A stretch of 64,000 bases of DNA from Nonlabens dokdonensis DSW-6 (lineage in GTDB: Bacteria > Bacteroidota > Bacteroidia > Flavobacteriales > Flavobacteriaceae). The stretch's first letter is position 1; each line of letters begins with the position of its first letter. Of the stretch, positions 44,131 through 51,113 are shown piece after piece. The stretch lies in assembly GCF_000332115.1 (NCBI RefSeq), contig NC_020156.1, forward strand, positions 2,171,501-2,235,500, written 5' to 3'. Position numbers and translations under genes: made by a program. Under the pieces are notes generated by a model, which did not search any database, was not told the origin of the DNA, and saw nothing but the letters and a program-made list of their open reading frames with translations.

Positions 44131-45645
44131 CTAAATTAAGGATTTTTGAGTCATTTCAATAGGTTGTTTAACACCTATTAACTTTAATACGGTAGGAGCA
44201 ATGTCTCCTAAAATTCCATCTTTAACCTCTTTCAGGTCTTTATCTACTAAAATAATAGGTACAGGATTAGTCGTGTGCGCTGTGTTCACTGACCCATCTT
44301 CATTGAGCATTACCTCGCAATTACCATGGTCTGCTATTACAATTACAGTGTAATCTTGATCTATTGCTGCGGTAATAACAGCTTTAGCTGCTTGATCCAC
44401 GGCTTCACAAGCTTTTACTGCTGCTTCCATAGAACCAGTATGTCCTACCATATCTGGATTTGCAAAATTTAGGCATATAAAATCTGCTGATTGCTTTTGT
44501 ATCTCGGGAACAATTTTGTTTTCTACGCAATCTATTGACATTTCTGGCTGCAAATCATAAGTCGCAACTTTAGGCGAGTTACACATTAATCTATTTTCTC
44601 CTTTAAAAGGTTCTTCTTGACCACCATTGAAGAAAAAAGTCACGTGAGGATATTTCTCAGTTTCGGCAATGCGTATTTGTGTTTTTCCTGCGTTGGAAAG
44701 AACTTCTCCTAGCGTATTTTTTAAATTGTCTTTCTCAAAAATGACTTTTATGTTTTTATAACTATCGTCGTACTTAGTCATAGTTACGTAATATAAGTCA
44801 AGCGCGTGCGTGTTTTGCTCGTGATAATCTTGTTGAGATAACATTTGAGTTAATTCACGACCACGATCGGTTCGGTAATTAAAAAAGATTATCACATCTC
44901 CTTCTTCCACAAGTCCAGCTGGTTCTGTTCCATTAAGAACCACGATTGGTTCTATAAATTCGTCAGTTGTGCCATTTGCATAATTCTCCTCTACTGTGGC
45001 AACAGGATCATGAGTCGGAGCGCCCATTCCATGAACGATCACATCATAAGCTTTCTTCACTCGTTCCCATCTTTGGTCTCGATCCATAGCAAAATAGCGA
45101 CCAGTAATACTGGCTAATTGAGCATTTGTCCCTGCAATGTGAGACATCAAATCCTGTACATGTCCTGCACCAGATTTAGGATCTACATCGCGACCATCAG
45201 TAAAAGCATGTACAAAAACATCTTTAACTTCTTGTTCTTGCGCCACATCAAGCAATGCTTTTAAATGATCAATATGTGCATGTACACCACCGTCAGATAG
45301 TAATCCTAAGAAATGTACTTTTTTAGAATTCGCTTTCGCGAAAGCGAGAGCATCCACCAGCACTTTCTCTTCCTTGAGCGTATCGTCTTTTATGGCTTTA
45401 TTGATTTTGGCAAGATCTTGATATACAATTCTACCAGCTCCAAGATTCATGTGTCCTACCTCACTATTTCCCATTTGTCCTTCAGGAAGACCGACGTGTT
45501 CTCCATCGGTACGCAATGTCGCATGAGGATACTTCTTGTATAAACTATCTATGAATGGTGTGTTAGCTTGAGCGATAGCACTCACTTTAGAATCTTGTGT
45601 GATTCCCCAACCGTCGAGAATCATGAGTATGGTTTTCTTATTCAA
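44131..45645 (-). CDS. gpmI: 2,3-bisphosphoglycerate-independent phosphoglycerate mutase
   Basis: GpmI interconverts 3- and 2-phosphoglycerate in glycolysis using two Mn ions and a phosphoserine. LMILDGWGITQDS binds metal, MGNSEVGHMNLGAGR contains the nucleophilic Ser, then come HAFTDGRDVDPKSG, FFNYRTDRGREL, and CLNFANPDMVGHTG...IADHGNCE with the second metal cluster. The start codon is TTG (MNKKTILMILDGW); the next ATG would cut into the conserved N-terminus. The palindrome encodes ALAFAKANSKK, aligned in place with the family helix that precedes VHFLGLLSDGGVHAH. Confidence 0.96.
   Translation of the reverse strand: MNKKTILMILDGWGITQDSKVSAIAQANTPFIDSLYKKYPHATLRTDGEHVGLPEGQMGNSEVGHMNLGAGRIVYQDLAKINKAIKDDTLKEEKVLVDALAFAKANSKKVHFLGLLSDGGVHAHIDHLKALLDVAQEQEVKDVFVHAFTDGRDVDPKSGAGHVQDLMSHIAGTNAQLASITGRYFAMDRDQRWERVKKAYDVIVHGMGAPTHDPVATVEENYANGTTDEFIEPIVVLNGTEPAGLVEEGDVIIFFNYRTDRGRELTQMLSQQDYHEQNTHALDLYYVTMTKYDDSYKNIKVIFEKDNLKNTLGEVLSNAGKTQIRIAETEKYPHVTFFFNGGQEEPFKGENRLMCNSPKVATYDLQPEMSIDCVENKIVPEIQKQSADFICLNFANPDMVGHTGSMEAAVKACEAVDQAAKAVITAAIDQDYTVIVIADHGNCEVMLNEDGSVNTAHTTNPVPIILVDKDLKEVKDGILGDIAPTVLKLIGVKQPIEMTQKSLI
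45332..45345. repeat. Palindrome GCTTTCGCGAAAGC, in gpmI
   Basis: The core is intact, AFAKA frame. Comparison with remembered GpmI sequences indicates substitution without insertion here. Confidence 0.9.
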
Positions 45646-45952
45646 TGTTTCAAAATTTGAACTCCTAAATTACGAAAAATGCAGGTTTTAAGTTCAAGAT
45701 TAAGAAATTGATTGATCGATTACTTACGAAAGCGATTGCGTTGTCTCAATAATTCTAAAACTAATAATATCGCAATTCCATTCACTTTATTTTAATAGCA
45801 ATATTTTTTTTTGAAATTATTAATTAATAAGTATAATTGAATCCGAATTATATGTTTGATTAATAACACTTTAACTATAGGTTTTTTTACAGGGACAGGC
45901 GGTTTTTCCATTGAGTTTTTCTTGTAATACCTTAATAATTTCAATTTTCTTT
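45646..45952. other. AT-rich intergenic stretch with a TATGTTTG box
   Basis: There is no gene in this stretch. TATGTTTG at 45851-45858 matches TAnnTTTG and could drive the small membrane ORF at 45953, leaving a leader of nearly 90 bases. A half palindrome (ACGAAAGCG) lies near 45727. Confidence 0.45.
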
Positions 45953-46114
45953 ATGGATCACTTCTCAAATCTTTCTCCGCTAGTTTTAATAATAATGATG
46001 ATTTTATCATTTTCCATAGCATTGTTAATTCTCTTAGCTATAATTCCTGATCATAAAAGAACATCTGTTACTAGTAGCTTTGTTAAGATAATGAGATCAA
46101 TTTTCAATAAATGA
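45953..46114 (+). CDS. Possible 53-residue single-helix membrane protein
   Basis: From the ATG at 45953 the frame encodes MDHFSNLSPLVLIIMMILSF followed by more hydrophobic residues and a basic tail (KRTSVTSSFVKIMRSIFNK). The layout (short polar start, one long helix, positive C-terminus) is typical of genuine bacterial small membrane proteins, and a promoter-like box lies upstream. I do not recognise it. It is convergent with the flavoprotein gene, 11 bases apart. Confidence 0.42.
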   Translation: MDHFSNLSPLVLIIMMILSFSIALLILLAIIPDHKRTSVTSSFVKIMRSIFNK

Positions 46115-46125
46115 TAGCCGATACT

Positions 46126-47337
46126 TTAGACTCTAGCAATCGCCCTCGCAATCATCCAGCCGCCAGTCCAGGCGTTTTGAAAATTAAAACCACCTGTTAT
46201 GGCATCTATATTCAAAACTTCTCCAGCCAGATATAGATTTTTTTGTTTTTTTGAAGAAAAATTTTTGAAGTTAATCTCTTTTAGATCTACGCCACCAGCA
46301 GTAACAAATTCTTCCTTAAAGGTACTTTTGCCATTGATGGTAAATGTACTTGCTGTAAGAAGTGTAGCTAGATTTTGAAGGTCCACATTAGAACAGTCTG
46401 CCCAATTTTTTTCTGTTAGAGATATGCTTTCTACTAAGTATTTCCACAATCTTTTAGGAAGATCAAACAGCCACTCATTACCGACTTGCTTTTTGCTCTT
46501 TTTTCTTTTTGCGGCTAAAGTTTCAAAACATTCTTTTGTAGAAATGTAATTGAGCCAGTTGATAACCAAATCAAATTTATAACCAGAATCATGTAATTCT
46601 CGTGCGCCCCAAGCGCTCATCTTTAATATGGCTGGTCCAGAAAAGCCCCAATGTGTAATTAATAAAGGTCCTTGCGATTCAAGTTTTAGCTGAGGTATTT
46701 CTACTCGCGCTTCAATAGCGATTCCTGCGAGTTCGGTAATTTGCTTGTCGACTATATTAAAGGTGAAAAGTGATGGTACAGCATCTACAATCGTATGATC
46801 TAACTTTTTCATCATTTGCCAGACTTTAGGACTGCTTCCCGCAGTTACTACGAGATGATCACAAGTAAAGGTTTCGGTTTTAGTCTTGAGTTGCCAAGAT
46901 TCTATTTTCTCAATGGAAGCTACATTCTGACTGGTAAGGATGTCTATGTGATGCTTTCGCGCAAGCGAGATAAAACAATCAATAATTGTTTGAGAAGAAT
47001 TAGAAACGGGAAACATGCGCCCATCTTCTTCAATTTTTAATTCTACACCACGTTCTTCAAACCAGCTTATCGTGTCGCCAGTCATAAAACTATGAAATGG
47101 TCCCAGCAATTCTTTCTCACCACGCGGATAATTTAACGATAAAGGCTTCGGTTCAAACTGCGCATGAGTGACATTGCATCTTCCGCCACCAGAAATACGT
47201 ACTTTTTGAAGGACATCTTTTCCACGTTCTAAAATCGCAATAGAATGGTTCTCGGTTTGCTCTGCTAGGTTAATAGCTGTAAAAAATCCAGCTGCTCCGC
47301 CGCCTATAATTATGGTGTTGTAGTGTGTTTTACTCAA
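46126..47337 (-). CDS. HI0933/BaiN-type FAD flavoprotein
   Basis: This is an FAD-dependent oxidoreductase of the HI0933-like family. The dinucleotide loop is TIIIGGGAAGFFTAINLAE at residues 7-25. KVRISGGGRCNVTH, the family hallmark, lies near 46. VVTAGSSPKVWQMM is in the middle, and VTAGGVDLKEI and GEVLNIDAITGGFNFQNAWTGG sit near the C-terminus. The 403 residues are normal. The physiological substrate is not known. The start is TTG and overlaps the stop of the upstream RAYT gene (TTTGAGTAA). A degenerate palindrome copy encodes part of LARKHHI. Confidence 0.92.
   Translation of the reverse strand: MSKTHYNTIIIGGGAAGFFTAINLAEQTENHSIAILERGKDVLQKVRISGGGRCNVTHAQFEPKPLSLNYPRGEKELLGPFHSFMTGDTISWFEERGVELKIEEDGRMFPVSNSSQTIIDCFISLARKHHIDILTSQNVASIEKIESWQLKTKTETFTCDHLVVTAGSSPKVWQMMKKLDHTIVDAVPSLFTFNIVDKQITELAGIAIEARVEIPQLKLESQGPLLITHWGFSGPAILKMSAWGARELHDSGYKFDLVINWLNYISTKECFETLAAKRKKSKKQVGNEWLFDLPKRLWKYLVESISLTEKNWADCSNVDLQNLATLLTASTFTINGKSTFKEEFVTAGGVDLKEINFKNFSSKKQKNLYLAGEVLNIDAITGGFNFQNAWTGGWMIARAIARV
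46953..46966. repeat. Degenerate palindrome copy (GCTTTCGCGCAAGC)
   Basis: One A-to-C change from the core, identical to the change at 42878-42891. Confidence 0.7.
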
Positions 47338-47887
47338 AAGTTGGTAAAAATGAAGTGTTTAATTGATAAGCTTTATGTGCTGCGACAAAGTTAGTCGAAT
47401 CATCAAACAATTCTAGAACAAACTCGCGGTCTACAAATGTTTTTACATCGTCTATAATTTCATGATACGATGACCATGGAAAAGAAATCGAATCTTCTAC
47501 AAAGCCATCTTTTACTGGATTGCAATGAACATATAAAATCACATTTTTCAGATAGACTTCTGATTCAATCAATTTTCTTTTAAATGGTTTTTTAAATAAG
47601 CTGCCTGATCTGTTGTAGACTTTATTGTAGGCTTTTGCATAGCCAATAAATAAATTTGCAAAAGCTCTAGATTTTTTTAATTCTTCTATCTCTTGTTTTG
47701 TCTTGATGACCAGATGAAAATGATTTTTCATTAGACAAAAAGCAATGATCTCGCAAACTGGAGTTAAATGCTTTTCCATTTTATCAATAAAGAAAGGGTA
47801 ATTGCGAGACTCTTTGAAGATATCGATCATACCATTTGCCTGATTGAAAATATGGTAATATTTATCGTTTTCAATTTTATGGTACAT
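47330..47887 (-). CDS. REP-associated tyrosine transposase (RAYT)
   Basis: This is a 185-residue Y1 (HUH) single-strand transposase. The HUH motif is MKNHFHLVIK near residue 54, YHIFNQANG is the N-terminal strand, and the catalytic Tyr should be in GYAKAYNKVYNR. GSLFKKPFKRK, HCNPVKDGF and PWSSYHEI are hallmarks of the RAYT group rather than of mobile IS200. No terminal inverted repeats of a classical IS are present. The upstream side holds three REP hairpins in tandem. The gene overlaps the flavoprotein start by 8 bases. Confidence 0.9.
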   Translation of the reverse strand: MYHKIENDKYYHIFNQANGMIDIFKESRNYPFFIDKMEKHLTPVCEIIAFCLMKNHFHLVIKTKQEIEELKKSRAFANLFIGYAKAYNKVYNRSGSLFKKPFKRKLIESEVYLKNVILYVHCNPVKDGFVEDSISFPWSSYHEIIDDVKTFVDREFVLELFDDSTNFVAAHKAYQLNTSFLPTFE

Positions 47888-48284
47888 CTGGAAAAGATAA
47901 AGAGATCTTGTAAATCAACCAAACATGCCAAGACGCAAACTTGGCATGTTGGTTTCAAAATATTTTTTTGAAAAGAGTTTTTAAGATTTGACATGCCAAC
48001 TATTCGTGTTGGCATTGTCTAAATCAAATCGGGATGCTGGTTGTTAGACCAGTATTTTAGTTTGTCGACATCAACCAAACATGCCAAGACGCATGTTAGT
48101 TTCGAAAGAGGTCTTGGCTGAGAAAAAGTTGGTAAGATTCGGCATACCAACTATTCGTTTTGGCATTGTCTAAACCAAATCGAGATGCTTGTTTTTAGAC
48201 CAGTATTTAATTTTATCGATAGCAACCAAACATGCCAAGACAAATACTTGGCATGTTGGTTTCAAGAAGATGTTGGTTTTTAAT
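47888..48284. repeat. REP array beside RAYT: about 2.3 tandem units of ~150 bp
   Basis: Hairpin A (AACCAAACATGCCAAG with its complement CTTGGCATGTTGGTTT) occurs at 47917-47955, at 48073-48102 in a version lacking part of the second arm, and at 48224-48262. Between successive A hairpins lies hairpin B, ATGCCAAC-tattcgt-GTTGGCAT at 47993-48015 and a weakened copy at 48144-48166, followed by a shared tail (TGTCTAAAYCAAATCGRGATG). Periods are 156 and 151 bases. No gene is present. The array fills the gap between the RAYT start and the proC stop. Confidence 0.9.
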
Positions 48285-49091
48285 TTATTTCTCTTTCCCT
48301 AATTCTACAGCTCGATCAAAAGCTGCGTAAGCTGCATCTTGAATAAGTTGCTTTACATTATTATCGTCCATTGAATCTATGGCAGCTTGAGTTGTCCCGC
48401 CTTTTGAGGCAACTTTATTGATCCAGCTTTTAGGAGAAATGTCAGACTGATTAAAAAGTTCAATCGCTCCTTCAAAAGTATTGCTTACTAAAACTTTAGA
48501 ATCATAATCTGAAAAGCCCATTTTCAAAGCTGCATCCAGCATAGATTGCATAAAGTAAAAAACATAAGCCGGGCCACTTCCAGAAATACCAGTAGAGGCA
48601 TCGATAAACTTTTCGGTTTCTACGTGAATAGATGTTCCAGTAGTGTCAAGTAAATGTCTTGCGGTTAATAATTCTATTCGAGACACTTCTTTTGCGCCTG
48701 TGTAAGAAGTTACTCCTTTACCTACTTTAGCAGGTAAATTAGGCATAGTTCTTATTACTTTAGAAACTTTTAGACCTTGTTGAATTGTGTCTATTGTAAC
48801 ACCAGCCATTAAAGATACAAACAATTGATCAGGTCTAACTAATGATTGCATCTCTTCAAAAAGATCTTGAGAATGATATGGTTTTACCGCTATAAAAACA
48901 ATATCAGCTTGCGGCAAACAGTCTTCTAATGAAGTGTAGATGTCAAATTTATTTTCTTCTTGAAGCGTTTTAATTTTATTAGGATCGGTATCATAGATTC
49001 TTAACCTTTTACGCCCTAAAATCATGGAATCGCCCATTCCTTCGGCATAAGTAAGTCCCATGTTTCCTGCTCCTATAACTAATACTTTCAT
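48285..49091 (-). CDS. proC: Pyrroline-5-carboxylate reductase
   Basis: ProC reduces pyrroline-5-carboxylate to proline with NAD(P)H. The start is set at the ATG 49089-49091, giving MKVLVIGAGNMGLTYAEGM and 268 residues. An upstream open extension of 63 codons has no family similarity. Motifs are FIAVKPYHSQDLF, IRTMPNLPAKVGKG, and ASTGISGSGPAYVFYFMQSM, with the C-terminal VASKGGTTQAAIDSMD. Confidence 0.95.
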   Translation of the reverse strand: MKVLVIGAGNMGLTYAEGMGDSMILGRKRLRIYDTDPNKIKTLQEENKFDIYTSLEDCLPQADIVFIAVKPYHSQDLFEEMQSLVRPDQLFVSLMAGVTIDTIQQGLKVSKVIRTMPNLPAKVGKGVTSYTGAKEVSRIELLTARHLLDTTGTSIHVETEKFIDASTGISGSGPAYVFYFMQSMLDAALKMGFSDYDSKVLVSNTFEGAIELFNQSDISPKSWINKVASKGGTTQAAIDSMDDNNVKQLIQDAAYAAFDRAVELGKEK

Positions 49092-49264
49092 AACTGTTTT
49101 ATGTTTTCTAGATAATTTGCAATTACTGTGCAATAGCCTTATGATACATAATTTATTTGAAATATAAAACCAAAAGTCCTTGAACCTCAGGCTGTAGTGG
49201 AAATTTAAAAAAATCATGTTTGAGAAAATACTGGTAACTGGTGACATCCTGTCGGTGACAGTTC

Positions 49265-50710
49265 TTAGTATTCGATACAAACATTCTTAGGTTCTGTAAA
49301 AAAGTCCAGTGCTTCAAAGCCTCCTTCACGACCTACGCCGCTGTCTTTCACGCCTCCAAAAGGTGTTCTTAAATCACGATTCAACCACGTGTTTACCCAA
49401 ACAATTCCTGCATCGATTTCTTGCGTCATGCGCATGGTTCTCGATAAATCGTTGGTCCATAAAGTCGCGCTCAGTCCGTATTTGGTGCCATTTGCCAGTT
49501 CTAGTGCGTGCGCTTCATCTTTAAACGGCATGATGGTCACGACCGGCCCGAAGATTTCTTCTTGGTTCAATTTGCAGTCATTTGATGATACCTCGATTAC
49601 GGTTGGTTCTAGGTAGTAACCGTTTTCAAAATTTGCAACGGTTACTCGATTGCCACCTGTTAAGATGGTGTAGGATTTGGGTTCCGCTTTCGCGAAAGCG
49701 AGATACTCTTCAATCTTTTCTCTATGAATAGCACTTACTACCGCACCGACTTTAGTGCTAGATTGCTCTGGATGGCCAACTCTAAGATCTTTCACACGAT
49801 CAACAAAATCTTTTTTGAATCGTTCATAGATTTCTTGTTGGACAAAAATGCGACTACCACAAAGACAAATCTGACCTTGATTTGCAAAGGAAGAGCGCAC
49901 GGTTGTATCTAACATTTTGTCATAATCGCAATCGGCAAAGATGAGGTTGGGATTCTTACCGCCTAATTCTAGAGATAATTTCTTAAACATGGGCGCAGCC
50001 GTTCTTGCGATGTGAGCGCCAGTAGTTGTGCCTCCAGTAAAACTGATCGCTTTGATATGTGGATGCGCCACAATCGCTTGACCGCAACTTGCTCCATTTC
50101 CATGCACGATGTTGAGAACTCCAGCTGGTAATCCAGCTTTTTTAACGATCTTGCCCAATAGATAAGCCGTCGCAGGAGTCACCTCACTAGGTTTTGCTAC
50201 TACACAATTTCCAGCAGCTATGGCTGGAGCGATTTTCCAAGAAAATAAATATAAAGGCAAGTTCCAAGGAGAAATACAACCTACGACACCTATAGGTTTG
50301 CGCAACGTATAATTGATCGTGTTTTTACCTACACTTTCATGAGACTTGCTCGCGTACTGAGTGATCGCATTTCCATAGAATCTAAAGTTCGAACTCGCTC
50401 GCGGGATGTCAACAGCTTTGGCGAGCCAGAGTGGTTTTCCATTATCACGACTTTCGGCAGTGGCAAGTTCTTCTAGATTTTCTTCAATCAAGTCTGCGAT
50501 GCGCAACATGATTTTAGAACGTTCATCAATGGTAGTTGTGGACCAAGATGGAAAAGCAGCAGCGGCCGCTTGATAGGCTTTTTCTACATCATCTTCATTA
50601 GAATTTGGGATATCGCCGTAAACTGTTCCCGATGCTGGTTCATAGTTATCCAGCCACATTCCCGATAGCGGAATCATTTCTTGATTATTGATGAAGTTTT
50701 TTATTTCCAT
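49265..50710 (-). CDS. ALDH8-type aldehyde dehydrogenase (2-aminomuconate-semialdehyde dehydrogenase-like)
   Basis: This NAD-dependent aldehyde dehydrogenase has WNLPLYLFSWKIAPAIAAGN, SFTGGTTTGAHIA, the general base in LELGGKNPNLIFADCD, and the nucleophile in FANQGQICLCGSRIFVQ. The QGQICLCGSR form is typical of muconic-semialdehyde dehydrogenases (ALDH8A1, AMSDH). The ACMSD-like gene at the right edge would supply its substrate in the kynurenine branch of tryptophan degradation, which supports the assignment. The 481 residues are normal. The palindrome encodes YLAFAKAEPKS. Confidence 0.85.
   Translation of the reverse strand: MEIKNFINNQEMIPLSGMWLDNYEPASGTVYGDIPNSNEDDVEKAYQAAAAAFPSWSTTTIDERSKIMLRIADLIEENLEELATAESRDNGKPLWLAKAVDIPRASSNFRFYGNAITQYASKSHESVGKNTINYTLRKPIGVVGCISPWNLPLYLFSWKIAPAIAAGNCVVAKPSEVTPATAYLLGKIVKKAGLPAGVLNIVHGNGASCGQAIVAHPHIKAISFTGGTTTGAHIARTAAPMFKKLSLELGGKNPNLIFADCDYDKMLDTTVRSSFANQGQICLCGSRIFVQQEIYERFKKDFVDRVKDLRVGHPEQSSTKVGAVVSAIHREKIEEYLAFAKAEPKSYTILTGGNRVTVANFENGYYLEPTVIEVSSNDCKLNQEEIFGPVVTIMPFKDEAHALELANGTKYGLSATLWTNDLSRTMRMTQEIDAGIVWVNTWLNRDLRTPFGGVKDSGVGREGGFEALDFFTEPKNVCIEY
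49686..49699. repeat. Palindrome GCTTTCGCGAAAGC, in ALDH gene
   Basis: The core is intact, AFAKA frame, in the surface helix before TILTGG. Confidence 0.9.
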
Positions 50711-50809
50711 GTTCCTTGCTTAGTGATTTTGTGAAGATACAAGTTGTGGCGAAAATAACTAGAATCGAGTTAACCTTTCCGTTAATCAAATAAGCTTTTT
50801 TAAGCTCCT

Positions 50810-51003
50810 CGCCTTGGAAAAGGCGAGGACAGATTTAACAGCTTTGCTGAAAATCAGGAGTGGTTGGATGCGGTATTTGAAAAAAGTCAAAGGTTCTTTT
50901 ATAATCTAAAATGCATGTAACAAACATCGCATCCAACCTTTCCGACCAAAGCTCGCAACTGCTCGTTTTGTCCACCTTTCCTTTTCTTAGGAAAGGAGTT
51001 TTT
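50810..51003. repeat. Inverted pair of diverged CTCCT arms
   Basis: The left arm reads CTCCTCGCCTTGGAAAAGGC ... AATCAGGAGTGGTTGGATGC. The right arm on the minus strand reads CTCCTTTCCTAAGAAAAGGA ... GGAAAGGTTGGATGC. The shared outer CTCCT and inner GGTTGGATGCG ends show they are versions of one element. Single arms occur at 33346 (left type) and 35800 (right type). Confidence 0.75.
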
Positions 51004-51050
51004 TAATTATTTCAATTTTTAGGAAATAGTTCAGAGAATTATCAATTTAC

Positions 51051-51107
51051 CCAATAACCCAATAACCCAATAACCCAATAACCCAATAACCCAATAACCC
51101 AATAACT
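51051..51107. repeat. Octamer tandem repeat (CCCAATAA), about seven copies
   Basis: The unit CCCAATAA is repeated about seven times immediately downstream of the GH92 gene stop (minus strand) and ends with one variant copy. Exact copy number should be recounted from the sequence. Confidence 0.75.
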
Positions 51108-51113
51108 CAAAAT

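Larger units (their letters stand above)
50711..51113. other. Intergenic region built of two repeat types
   Basis: The stretch between the ALDH start and the GH92 stop contains an inverted pair of diverged repeat arms and an octamer tandem repeat. No gene is supported. Confidence 0.7.

Noticed and set aside
45720..45735. Further palindrome copy near ACGAAAGCG
   Set aside because: Only one half-site is recognisable; it was not counted among intact or degenerate copies.
47888..48284. CRISPR array
   Set aside because: Repeats are about 150 bp apart, palindromic and diverged, with no short unique spacers and no cas genes; the RAYT/REP explanation fits.
49092..49280. N-terminal extension of ProC by 63 codons
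   Set aside because: It lacks similarity to the family, and MKVLVIGAGNMG is the normal ProC N-terminus.
51051..51107. CRISPR or origin-like iterons
   Set aside because: Eight-base perfect tandem units without spacers or DnaA-box sequence are a simple tandem repeat.
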